DNA of 56,880 nt, taken from contig JBBFLY010000010.1 in NCBI GenBank assembly GCA_037478855.1, positions 1 through 56,880 of the forward strand, written 5' to 3'. The position numbers were made by a program, and so were the translations under genes. The notes below the pieces were generated by a model. The model was not told the origin of the DNA. It did not search any database and saw nothing but the letters and a program-made list of their open reading frames with translations. This document shows, one piece after another, positions 34,971 to 44,253 of this stretch (positions are counted from its first letter, which is position 1; each line of letters starts with the position of its first letter). This stretch comes from Rhabdothermincola sp037478855. GTDB lineage: Bacteria > Actinomycetota > Acidimicrobiia > Acidimicrobiales > Acidimicrobilacustridaceae.

Positions 34971-35681
34971 ATGTCCCTCGACGTAACCGATTCGAGCTTT
35001 GAGAACGATGTGCTGCGGCGCTCGGAGCAGGTGCCGGTGGTCGTCGACCTGTGGGCGCCGTGGTGTGGGCCCTGCCGGACGCTCGGGCCGATCCTCGAGC
35101 GGGTGATCGACGAGACGAACGGCGCGGTCGTGCTGGCGAAGGTGAACGTCGACGAGAACCCGCAGGTGGCGGCGGCGTTCCGGGTGCAGGGGATCCCCGC
35201 CGTGTACGCCCTGAAGGGCGGGAAGGTGGTCGACGGGTTCATCGGGGCTCAGGGCGAGGCGGCGGTGCGCGAGTTCGTCTCCCGGCTGCTCCCGACGGCC
35301 GAGGAGTCCGAGATCGACCGGCTGGTCGCGGCCGGCGACGAGGCGTCGCTGCGTGAGGCGCTCGAGCGGGACCCGGACCACACCGGGGCGATCCTCGCCC
35401 TCGCCGAGCTGCTGGTCGGCGAGGGCCGTTCGGGCGAGGCTCTCGAGCTCCTCGCGCGCCTACCCGAGAGCGCGGAGACCCGACGGCTCGCCGCGCTGGC
35501 CCGCACCGGTGCGACGAGCGGTGCCGTCGCCGACATCGAGGCCAAGCTCGACGAGCTGCTGGAACGGGTGAAGGACGACGACGAGGCCCGCCGGGAGTAC
35601 GTCGACCTCCTCGAGGTGCTCGGTCCTGACGATCCGCGCACCTCCCGCTACCGCAAGGCGCTCACCGCGCGGCTCTACTGA
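34971..35681 (+). CDS. Thioredoxin domain-TPR protein (CnoX/YbbN type)
   Basis: This is a 236-residue cytoplasmic protein. Residues 1-105 are a thioredoxin fold with active site WCGPC and the cis-proline segment GIPAVYALKGG. About 110-236 are helical repeats (DPDHTGAILALAELLVGEGR and following) of the YbbN/CnoX type. CnoX proteins act as holdases and redox co-chaperones that pass clients to chaperonins (family knowledge). Unlike E. coli YbbN, which has SxxC, the CxxC pair is intact, so oxidoreductase activity is expected. TATCGT lies 8 bp before the ATG, with no ribosome binding site. Confidence 0.92.
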   Translation: MSLDVTDSSFENDVLRRSEQVPVVVDLWAPWCGPCRTLGPILERVIDETNGAVVLAKVNVDENPQVAAAFRVQGIPAVYALKGGKVVDGFIGAQGEAAVREFVSRLLPTAEESEIDRLVAAGDEASLREALERDPDHTGAILALAELLVGEGRSGEALELLARLPESAETRRLAALARTGATSGAVADIEAKLDELLERVKDDDEARREYVDLLEVLGPDDPRTSRYRKALTARLY

Positions 35682-35702
35682 ACGCTGACCGGTCTGCGGA
35701 GC

Positions 35703-36158
35703 TCACCTCGGTGGGGTGAGCGCGAGCGTCCCGAGCGCGGTGCCCACCAGACGGTCGCCTGACTCGCAGTCGACCTCCACCACAGCGGTCCGCTGGGTGA
35801 GCGAACGGAGCCGTGCGGTGGCCCGCAGCCGGCCCGGGCGGACCGGTGCGAGGTAGTTGAGCTTGAACTCCAGTGTCGCCGGCCAGGTTCCCCGAGGCAC
35901 CAGAGGGAACACCACTGAACCGAGTACGTGGTCCACCATCGACGCCAGCACTGCGCCGTGGGCGGCGCCGAACGGGTTGAGGAGGTGCTCACCCACCTCC
36001 AGCTCGGCGACGCACCGACCGGGCACCACCTCGGTGAAGTGGATGCCCAGGTAGGCGGGGATGCCGGTGTTGAAGCCTTCGGGAGCAGCCGAGGCCCGGA
36101 CCATCGCCTCGGCGATCTCGTGGTCGAAGCGCTCGGCCCACTGCGGTTGGTCGTGCAT
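35703..36158 (-). CDS. Hotdog-fold thioesterase (PaaI-like)
   Basis: This 151-residue single hotdog domain has the acyl-CoA thioesterase signature LLNPFGAAHGAVLASMVDHVLG, containing the HGG-like HGA turn and the catalytic acidic residue, followed by KLNYLAPVRPG. These enzymes hydrolyse acyl-CoA esters in the cytoplasm. Substrate range cannot be inferred. GGAG precedes the ATG by 6 bp. The gene is convergent with the thioredoxin/TPR gene and leaves only 21 bp between their stops. Confidence 0.88.
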   Translation of the reverse strand: MHDQPQWAERFDHEIAEAMVRASAAPEGFNTGIPAYLGIHFTEVVPGRCVAELEVGEHLLNPFGAAHGAVLASMVDHVLGSVVFPLVPRGTWPATLEFKLNYLAPVRPGRLRATARLRSLTQRTAVVEVDCESGDRLVGTALGTLALTPPR

Positions 36159-36321
36159 GGGGGGCTCCGGGTGGTGTCGGTGGATCAGCAGCGGTCAGGC
36201 AGTCTTGCTGAGAGCGGACCATCGGTGAAACCGAGGTGGGGGTGGGCCCCCTGGTGACGGGTGTCGTCGGTTGCCGTCCCGCTCCGATCTCCCCACGGCG
36301 TCAGCCGGCGAAGGGGGACCT

Positions 36322-36362
36322 CTTCCCTTCGGCTTCCCTTCGGCCCGCGGCCCGCGTAGGGT
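36322..36362 (+). promoter_or_regulatory. Tandem duplications upstream of comEA, ending in a -10-like box
   Basis: CTTCCCTTCGG occurs twice in perfect tandem (36322-36343). It is followed by CCCGCGG and CCCGCG in tandem (36344-36356) and directly by TAGGGT (36357-36362). The repeats occupy the -35 area of the presumed comEA promoter. The start codon at 36414 has its own GGAGGAAG, so this message has a leader of about 45 nt. Confidence 0.4.
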
Positions 36363-36413
36363 CACGGTTCGCTCTTCCCCCCGGGCCCCGTCGAACACCC
36401 CGGAGGAAGAGCC

Positions 36414-37169
36414 GTGGATCCGTCCCGTCCCAACAGTCCGGCTGACGCGCTGGCCGCGCTGCGCGAGACGGTCTCGTCGTTGGAGCACCCGTCGATCGAC
36501 CTGCGTCAGGTCGTCATGGGCTGGCTGGTCCGTGTCGGCCCGACACGGGCCGCCACGGTCGCCGTCGCGACGGTCGCCGGCGCGATGTGCCTGTGGTGGT
36601 GGGTGCTCTCCCCGGGGTCCGGTCTGCTCGGATCCGACGAGGGCTCGGCGGCTGTGCCGAGCACGGTGGTGCCGTTCCAGCCGGACGCCGGCCCCAGCCC
36701 CCCATCGAGCGCACCCGCTCCCATCGTCGTGCACGCCGCAGGGGCGGTGACCCGGCCGGGCGTGTACCGGCTCGAGGCGTCGTCGAGGGTCAGCGATCTG
36801 CTTGACGCGGCGGGAGGGGTCGGCGCTGATGCCGACGTTGACCGGTTGAACCTCGCCGCTCCGCTCGCTGATGGCGCCCGCGTGTACGTGCCCCGACGTG
36901 GCGAACCAGATCCGGGTGCCCCGCTTGCCGTGGATCTGGGTGGCGTTCCCGGCGCTGGTGCATCGCCCGGCTCGGGCGGCAAGCTCGACCTCAACACCGC
37001 CACCGCTGCGCAGCTCGAGGAGCTACCCGGCATCGGACCGGCCACCGCAGCGGCGATCATCGATCACCGGGAGCGCAACGGGCCGTTCCGCAGCATCGAA
37101 GGTCTGCTCGATGTGCGGGGGATCGGGCCCGCCAAGCTCGAGCAGATCCGCGACGCGGTCCGGGTGTGA
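36414..37169 (+). CDS. comEA: Competence DNA receptor ComEA
   Basis: This 251-residue protein has a cytoplasmic N-terminus and one membrane helix (about residues 43-63). A Pro/Ser linker and an SLBB domain follow (VHAAGAVTRPGVYRLEASSRV, about 105-160). The C-terminus is a tandem helix-hairpin-helix domain (LDLNTATAAQLEELPGIGPA), which binds double-stranded DNA at the cell surface. It supplies DNA to the ComEC channel encoded next. GTG at 36414 is supported by GGAGGAAG just upstream. The stop overlaps the comEC start, so the receptor and channel are co-translated. No pilus genes are in the window. Confidence 0.92.
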   Translation: MDPSRPNSPADALAALRETVSSLEHPSIDLRQVVMGWLVRVGPTRAATVAVATVAGAMCLWWWVLSPGSGLLGSDEGSAAVPSTVVPFQPDAGPSPPSSAPAPIVVHAAGAVTRPGVYRLEASSRVSDLLDAAGGVGADADVDRLNLAAPLADGARVYVPRRGEPDPGAPLAVDLGGVPGAGASPGSGGKLDLNTATAAQLEELPGIGPATAAAIIDHRERNGPFRSIEGLLDVRGIGPAKLEQIRDAVRV

Positions 37170-38977
37170 CGGGTCGGGCCATGGTCCTCTCGGACCGTGC
37201 GGCTGTGGCCATCGCCGTCGGGGTGGCCATCGGGGCTTGGTGGTCACCGCGACTGCCCACCGTCGTGGTGGCCGGCGTGCTGGCGGCGGTGCTGGTGCTG
37301 CGCCGGCCGTGGACGGTCGTGCTCGCCGCGGCGGTGCTGGCGGCGTGGTTGGGGCAGCGGGCGGAGCAGGCTGCCGACGCCCCGCTCCGGCAGGGTGCGT
37401 TCGCAGGTGAGGTCACGCTGGTGGGTGATCCGAGTGAGACGTCCGGCGCGGTCCGGGTTGAGGTGCGGGCGAACGGCAGGCGTGTCGACGCGTGGGCCCG
37501 GGGTGCTGCCGCGGCCGCGGTGCGACCCCGGCTCGCGGGCGAGCGCCTGAGCATCCGGGGACGCCTCGAGGCCGATGTGCCGAGCTGGTTGCGCCACCGC
37601 CACGTGGTGGGCCGGCTCACGATCGATGAGGTGCTCGACGTGCGCGACGGCGACCCTGCCTCCCGGTTGGCCAACGGGTTCCGCCGGGTGCTCCAACGCG
37701 GCGCCGAGGGGATTCCCCCCGAGCAGCGTGCGCTGTTCACCGGTTTCGTCTTCGGGGACGACCGAGGGCAGTCGCCGGCGGTGGCCGATGACTTCCGGGC
37801 CTCGGGGTTGACCCACCTGCTCGCGGTCTCCGGCCAGAACGTGGCGTTCGTGCTGGTGGTGGCGTCGCCGCTGCTGACCCGGCTCCCGCTGGGTGGACGG
37901 CTGGCCGTCACCTTCGTGCTGCTCGGCCTGTTCGCGCTCGTCACCCGTTTCGAGCCCTCGGTGCTGCGGGCCACGGTGATGGCCGCCCTCGCGGTGACCG
38001 CCTCCACGGTCGGTCGCCCGGTCTCCGCGCTCCGCCTCCTCGCGGTGGCGGTGACCGTGCTCGTGCTGGTCGATCCGTTCCTGGTGCACTCATTGGGCTT
38101 CGCCCTGTCGGTTGGTGCATCGGCCGGCATCGTCCTGCTCGCCCGACCGATCGCGACGGTGCTCCCCGGCCCAGCGGTGATCCGTGACGCCCTCGCGGTC
38201 ACGGTCGCGGCGCAGCTCGGCGTGGCGCCGGTGCTCGTGCCGGTCTTCGGTGGGGTGCCGGTCGCGTCGATCCCGGCGAACCTGCTCGCCGAACCCGTGG
38301 CCGGACTGGTGATGATGTGGGGGCTCACCGCGGGGTTCGTGGCCGGGTTGCTTGCTGATCCGGTGAGCGCCCTGCTGCATCTGCCCACCCGCCTCGGGCT
38401 GGGTTGGGTGGCCGCGGTCGCTCGCGCCGCCAGGGACGTGCCCCTCGGCGAGCTCGATCTGCCTCTCATCGGGCTGGCAGCCGCCGCGGGCGCGATCGCC
38501 GGGCTCGCCCGCCGTCGCGGCCGCACGACGCTCGCCATCCTCGCGGGCGTGGCGGTGCTGGTCGTGATGCTGGTGCCCAGTCTCCGGCTCCGGGAGTCGC
38601 CGCCGGTTCGGGCCGAGCTCGCGGGGGTGGGCGAGCTGTGGCAGGTCCCCGCGGCGGGTGGCAGGGTCGCCGTGCTGCGGATCGACCCGGACGCATCGCC
38701 TGGTCGGGCGCTGGAGGCGGTTCGGCGCGCCGGGGTGCGGGAGCTCGACCTGCTGGTCGTGCCCTCGGGTGGTTCCCAGGCGTCGAGGCTGGTCAGCGAG
38801 CTCGGCCGCAGGGTGCGGCTGTCGCAGATCTGGGCGCCCGACGGGCATCGGGTCCCTGGTGCGCTGGTCCCCCGACCCGGTGTGGTCATGGCCCCCGGTG
38901 GGTTGCGGCTGGAGGTGCGGTCGGTCCGACCCCGACTCGACGTCGTCGTCGCGGTCGACCCCCAATCGCCCCGGTGA
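37166..38977 (+). CDS. comEC: DNA uptake channel ComEC with a degenerate C-terminal MBL-like region
   Basis: This is a 603-residue multi-spanning protein. N-terminal helices and a DUF4131-like OB region are followed by the competence core (GLTHLLAVSGQNVAF, FALVTRFEPSVLRA), which forms the channel for single-stranded DNA. The last 110 residues align in layout with the metallo-beta-lactamase-like domain of longer ComEC proteins. However, the metal-binding histidine motif expected after GVRELDLLVV is replaced by PSGGSQAS (533-540), and the LDVGQGD opening is missing. The domain is therefore probably a relic and cannot act as the nuclease proposed for full-length homologues. GTG at 37166 overlaps the comEA stop; ATG at 37181 is an alternative. 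Confidence 0.9.
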   Translation: MTGRAMVLSDRAAVAIAVGVAIGAWWSPRLPTVVVAGVLAAVLVLRRPWTVVLAAAVLAAWLGQRAEQAADAPLRQGAFAGEVTLVGDPSETSGAVRVEVRANGRRVDAWARGAAAAAVRPRLAGERLSIRGRLEADVPSWLRHRHVVGRLTIDEVLDVRDGDPASRLANGFRRVLQRGAEGIPPEQRALFTGFVFGDDRGQSPAVADDFRASGLTHLLAVSGQNVAFVLVVASPLLTRLPLGGRLAVTFVLLGLFALVTRFEPSVLRATVMAALAVTASTVGRPVSALRLLAVAVTVLVLVDPFLVHSLGFALSVGASAGIVLLARPIATVLPGPAVIRDALAVTVAAQLGVAPVLVPVFGGVPVASIPANLLAEPVAGLVMMWGLTAGFVAGLLADPVSALLHLPTRLGLGWVAAVARAARDVPLGELDLPLIGLAAAAGAIAGLARRRGRTTLAILAGVAVLVVMLVPSLRLRESPPVRAELAGVGELWQVPAAGGRVAVLRIDPDASPGRALEAVRRAGVRELDLLVVPSGGSQASRLVSELGRRVRLSQIWAPDGHRVPGALVPRPGVVMAPGGLRLEVRSVRPRLDVVVAVDPQSPR

Positions 38978-39009
38978 CGCCGCGCGCTCCCGGTGTAGCG
39001 TCCGAGGTC

Positions 39010-39840
39010 ATGGAGCTGGCGCTGGGCCCGTACCGCTACGACGTGACCAGCCGGGCGCTGGTCATGGGGATCCTCAACCGCACGCCCGACTCCTTCTTCG
39101 ACCAGGGCGCCTACTTCGCGTTCGACGAGTTCCTGCGCAAGGCCGAGCAGCTCGTCGCGGACGGTGCCGATCTGCTCGACGTGGGTGGGGTGAAGGCGGG
39201 TCCCGGAGCGGAGGTCTCGGAAGCGGAGGAGCTGGACCGGGTGGTCCCGGCGGTGGAGGCCCTCAAGCAGCGCTTCGAGGTGCCCCTGTCCGTCGACACC
39301 TGGAGGGCGTCGGTGGCGCGGGCTTGCTTCGAGGCGGGCGCCGTGGTCGGCAACGACATCAGCGGCTTCGCTGATCCGGACTACCTGCCGGTGTGCGCCG
39401 CGGCCGGGGCGTCGGTGGTCGCGACCCACATCCGTCTCGCACCCCGGGTGCCCGACCCCGAGCCGCACTACGACGACGTGGTGACCACGGTCTGCGAGGT
39501 GTTGCGCGACCGTGCCAGCCGAGCCGAGCGGGCCGGGATCCCCCGCGAGCGGATCATGGTCGACGCCGGACTCGACCTCGGCAAGACCGAGGAGCAGTCG
39601 CTCACCTTGCTGCGCGCCTCGGACCGGCTGGCCGCGCTCGGCTACCCGGTGTTCCTCTCGGCGTCGAACAAGCGGTTCCTCTGGAAGCTGCTCGACGTCG
39701 ATCGCACCGGAGCGTGGGCCGGCACCGTCGCAGCCCACGCTCTCGGCATCGGTTTGGGCTGCCGGGTGCTGCGCGCCCACGACGTGCGAGCGGCCCGGCG
39801 GGTGGCGGACGTGATGGCAGCGGTGCTCACCGCAGCGTGA
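39010..39840 (+). CDS. folP2: Dihydropteroate synthase homologue of the FolP2 type
   Basis: This 276-residue TIM-barrel protein is related to dihydropteroate synthase: ILNRTPDSFFDQGAYF, the pterin-loop region and a C-terminal barrel strand with SNKRFLWKLL. The second loop reads DVGGVKAGPG (57-66) where classical synthases have DIGGESTRPG. The same signature is found in mycobacterial FolP2, a paralogue for which, as I recall, no DHPS activity was detected in M. leprae. It may therefore not serve folate synthesis. TAGCGT ends 8 bp before ATG 39010 and no ribosome binding site is seen. It lies between comEC and holA; no other folate gene is nearby. Confidence 0.85.
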   Translation: MELALGPYRYDVTSRALVMGILNRTPDSFFDQGAYFAFDEFLRKAEQLVADGADLLDVGGVKAGPGAEVSEAEELDRVVPAVEALKQRFEVPLSVDTWRASVARACFEAGAVVGNDISGFADPDYLPVCAAAGASVVATHIRLAPRVPDPEPHYDDVVTTVCEVLRDRASRAERAGIPRERIMVDAGLDLGKTEEQSLTLLRASDRLAALGYPVFLSASNKRFLWKLLDVDRTGAWAGTVAAHALGIGLGCRVLRAHDVRAARRVADVMAAVLTAA

Positions 39841-39847
39841 GCTGCCG

Positions 39848-40915
39848 ATGAACGTCGATCTCAGCGCACCGGCGTTCCTGGTGAAGGGCACCGACGAGGT
39901 GCTGCTCGCCCAGGCGGTCGGCGACCTCATCCACGCCCTGGTCGGAGACGGTGACCGCGCGCTCATGGTCGACGAGTGGGAGGCCTCCCGCTATGACGCC
40001 GGCGACGGACCGGACCTCGCCGGGGTGGTCGATGCGGCGCAGACCCCACCGTTCCTCACCGGTCGGCGGGTGGTGGTAGCCCGCCATCTGGGGATGTTCG
40101 GCACCAGGGACGCGATCGCGCCGCTGGTGGGCTACCTGGCGGCCCCGCTCGAGACCACCTCGTTGGTGCTCGTCTGGGAGCGCGACCCCCGGCCGGGCGC
40201 GAAGCTCCCCGCGGTTCCCAAAGCGCTGGTCGACGCCGTGCGGTCCGCCGGAGGCGTGGTGATCGAGACCGCGGTCGCGGACCGTGAGAAGGAGCGGATC
40301 GCCTGGATCGACCAACAGGTCGCCTCCTCGCCCGTCACGCTCGACGCCGCGGCCAGGCGCCTGCTGGTCGAGCACGTGGGCGGGGACCTCGGGCGGGTGC
40401 GCTCGGTGCTCGAGGCCCTGGCGTCCACCTACGGTGTGGGGGCGCGGCTCGGCCCCGACGATCTCGTGCCCTATCTGGGCGGCGCGGGGGAGCTGCCCAG
40501 CTGGGAGCTCACCGACGCGATCGACCGCGGTGACATCCCCGCCGCCCTCGACCGCCTGGGCCGCATGCTCGCCGCCGGTCGTCATCCGCTGCAGATCATG
40601 GCGATCCTCCATGGTCACCTGGAGCGGATGCTGAGACTGGAAGGCGCAGGGGTGCGTGACGAGCGGCAGGCAGCGGAGCTGCTCGGTCTGCGCGGCGGCA
40701 GCACCTTCCGCGCCCGCAAGGCGCTCGAGCAGTGCCGTCGGCTGGGTGCCGAGCGTCTGCACGAGATGGTGCGGCTGCTCGCGGAGGCGGATCTTGATCT
40801 GCGTGGGGCGAAGGCCTGGCCCGATGAGCTGGTGATGGAGGTGCTGGTGGCCAGGTTGGCCGGGCGCAGCCGGCGCGCGCCGTCGCGCCCGGCCGCGGGT
40901 TCGGGCAGGCGCTGA
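39848..40915 (+). CDS. holA: DNA polymerase III delta subunit
   Basis: This 355-residue clamp-loader subunit opens the sliding clamp for loading on DNA. Typical HolA segments are visible: AFLVKGTDEVLLAQA at the N-terminus, the FLTGRRVVVARH block, AAARRLLVEHVGGDLGRV (helical domain II) and the C-terminal LRGGSTFRARKALEQ. The N-terminal AAA-like fold lacks a P-loop, as expected for delta. It begins 7 bp after folP2 and is likely translated from the same message. Its position before rpsT is conserved in many bacteria. Confidence 0.93.
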   Translation: MNVDLSAPAFLVKGTDEVLLAQAVGDLIHALVGDGDRALMVDEWEASRYDAGDGPDLAGVVDAAQTPPFLTGRRVVVARHLGMFGTRDAIAPLVGYLAAPLETTSLVLVWERDPRPGAKLPAVPKALVDAVRSAGGVVIETAVADREKERIAWIDQQVASSPVTLDAAARRLLVEHVGGDLGRVRSVLEALASTYGVGARLGPDDLVPYLGGAGELPSWELTDAIDRGDIPAALDRLGRMLAAGRHPLQIMAILHGHLERMLRLEGAGVRDERQAAELLGLRGGSTFRARKALEQCRRLGAERLHEMVRLLAEADLDLRGAKAWPDELVMEVLVARLAGRSRRAPSRPAAGSGRR

Positions 40916-40965
40916 GGCGCCGGGGTCTCGACTATCGTGGCTCGGTCCCACACCCTCGAGGAGCC

Positions 40966-41751
40966 GTGACCTCTCCCACCACCATCCTGCGCAACGCCCT
41001 GCGGCCCGGGTACTGCACCACCATGGCCGACAAGGTGCTCACCCGGATCACCGATCGGAGACACTCGGGCACGCGAGAGGCTGCGACGGCATGGGCTGCT
41101 GAGCGCGCCGAGCCCTCCGCCTCGTTCGCGGCCCGGGTCGATCCCGTCATCTGGGAGGACGCGCAGCGCTTCACCGCTCAGCTCGAGCGGATCGCCGCGG
41201 AGCGCCTCGGCTCGTTGCGTGAGCGGGGCGTGGTGCTCGGCGGAGGTGGTGACTACGGGCTTCTCTATTTCCTCACCCGCCTGCTGCGCCCCAGCGTCGT
41301 GGTCGAGACGGGTGTGGCGGCTGGCTTCTCCTCCCAGGCCTTCCTGCGTGCGCTCGCCGACAACGGCGATGGGGGACGCCTGTGGTCGAGCGACTTCCCG
41401 TACTTCCGGCTCGAGAACCCCGAGCAGTACGTCGGACTGCTCGTCGATGACGAGCTACGGCCCAACTGGCAGCTGTACCTGCGTGGTGACCGGGTCAACC
41501 TGCGGCGCATCCTCGCCGAGGTCGACCACATCGACCTGTTCCACTACGACAGCGACAAGTCGTACCGGGGTCGTGCGTTCGCACTGGGCAGGGTGCGCCC
41601 ACGGCTCAGCGTCCGCAGCCACGTGGTCTTCGACGACATCGACGACAACAGCCACTTCCGGGACTTGGTCGAGCGGACCGGCGCGCCCTACCGGGTCTTC
41701 GGGTTCGGCAACAAGTACCTGGGGCTGATCGGCGAGCTAGCCGAAGCCTGA
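40966..41751 (+). CDS. Class I SAM-dependent methyltransferase-like protein
   Basis: This 261-residue protein contains a Rossmann-type motif I region (VVETGVAAGFSSQAFLRAL, about residues 105-123) and IDLFHYDSDKSYRGR, which resembles the acidic D-x-D-K segments of class I methyltransferases (Methyltransf_24 type). The opening TILRNALRPGYCTTMADK is distinctive but unassigned. Substrate and role are unknown; it may modify a lipid or sugar. TATCGT lies 27 bp upstream of GTG 40966, with a GAGGA motif in between, so this gene is leadered. It is convergent with rpsT. Confidence 0.75.
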   Translation: MTSPTTILRNALRPGYCTTMADKVLTRITDRRHSGTREAATAWAAERAEPSASFAARVDPVIWEDAQRFTAQLERIAAERLGSLRERGVVLGGGGDYGLLYFLTRLLRPSVVVETGVAAGFSSQAFLRALADNGDGGRLWSSDFPYFRLENPEQYVGLLVDDELRPNWQLYLRGDRVNLRRILAEVDHIDLFHYDSDKSYRGRAFALGRVRPRLSVRSHVVFDDIDDNSHFRDLVERTGAPYRVFGFGNKYLGLIGELAEA

Positions 41752-41776
41752 GCGAGCTGGCCAGCGTGGGCGCCGC

Positions 41777-41822
41777 ACGGCTGGCTGACAGCGGGCGGAA
41801 CGGCTGGCTGACAGCGGGCGGA
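41777..41822. repeat. Two perfect 23-bp tandem repeats
   Basis: A 23-bp unit beginning ACGGCTGGCTGACAG occurs twice head to tail without a mismatch (41777-41799 and 41800-41822). It fills the gap between the convergent methyltransferase and rpsT genes. It is too GC-rich and too short to judge function; replication slippage is a simple origin. Confidence 0.9.
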
Positions 41823-41861
41823 TCTGGGAGGCTGGGGGCGGATCGGGGAGGCGCTGGGCCC

Positions 41862-42128
41862 TCAGCCGGCTGACGCGGCCCGCAGCTTCTTCATCAGGCG
41901 GGACTTGCGACGGGCGGCCTGGTTCTTGTGGATCACGCCCTTCGCAGCCGCCTTGTCGAGCTTCTTGATGGCGATCCTGGCCAGCTCCTCGACGTCGTCG
42001 CGACCCTCCTTGGCGGCGGCGAGCGCCGTCTTGGTGCGCGTCTTGAGCTCGGAGCGCACGGCCTTGTTGCGAAGGCGTCGCTTCTCGTTCTGTCGGTTGC
42101 GCTTGATCTGGCTCTTGATGTTCGCCAC
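41862..42128 (-). CDS. rpsT: Ribosomal protein S20
   Basis: This 88-residue basic protein binds 16S rRNA in the small subunit. The sequence is typical: ANIKSQIKRNRQNEKRR at the start, RTKTALAAA in the middle, IHKNQAARRKSRLMKKL at the end. GTG is the start. A TACCCT box on the minus strand (42243-42238) would give a leader of about 100 nt; S20 is autogenously controlled in E. coli, so the leader could be a target, though no specific structure was identified. It diverges from lepA. Confidence 0.96.
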   Translation of the reverse strand: MANIKSQIKRNRQNEKRRLRNKAVRSELKTRTKTALAAAKEGRDDVEELARIAIKKLDKAAAKGVIHKNQAARRKSRLMKKLRAASAG

Positions 42129-42295
42129 GGTCTACCTGCGTTGCTCGATGCGACTGGGGCCTCCGGTCGCGACCCGACCGGTGTTGCCTGCGGTGCTGTG
42201 TGACCGGCCCGAACCTGCCGGTCGGCACGGAGGTGCAAGGGTAGCCGGTCCGGCCCGGCTCGTCACAACCGAGCCGACCTGCCCACCCCAGCCGC

Positions 42296-42336
42296 TACGC
42301 TGAGCCGTCGCGCCCACGGCCGGCCGGCCGTGGGCG
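42296..42336 (+). promoter_or_regulatory. lepA promoter box and perfect 26-bp palindrome
   Basis: TACGCT (42296-42301) is a likely -10 box. Ten bases further begins a perfect 26-bp palindrome (42311-42336, half-site CGCCCACGGCCGG) with no spacer. It would lie within the first 30 nt of the lepA leader. As DNA it is an ideal two-fold operator; as RNA it would be a stable stem near the 5' end. No T-run follows, so it is not a typical terminator. Confidence 0.5.
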
Positions 42337-42383
42337 ATCCCGCGACGATCCTTCCGAGACGGCGAGACGGAGCCCCCGGACAC

Positions 42384-44168
<1,785 letters not shown>

Positions 44169-44199
44169 GAGGCGGGACGCCGTGGGCGCTTGCATCGGT

Positions 44200-44226
44200 T
44201 AGCACTCGGTATCATCGAGTGCTGAC
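44200..44226. promoter_or_regulatory. CIRCE operator for HrcA
   Basis: TTAGCACTC, a 9-bp spacer and GAGTGCTGA match the CIRCE consensus (TTAGCACTC-N9-GAGTGCTAA) with a single mismatch at the last-but-one base. The spacer contains TATCAT, which could be the -10 box of the hrcA promoter, so HrcA binding would block polymerase directly. It lies 27 bp before the hrcA start, the expected place for autoregulation. Confidence 0.93.
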
Positions 44227-44253
44227 ACAGCAGGTGGAGCCAGGCAGCAGACC

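Noticed and set aside
37057..39966. 969-codon minus-strand open frame
   Set aside because: Antisense to comEC and folP2; composition (Thr/Ser/Arg/Pro) is typical of a shadow frame.
41777..41822. CRISPR-like repeat
   Set aside because: Two directly adjoining copies without spacers and no cas gene in the window.
44200..44226. Terminator of lepA
   Set aside because: The inverted repeat matches the CIRCE consensus almost exactly and lies before hrcA; it lacks a T-run.
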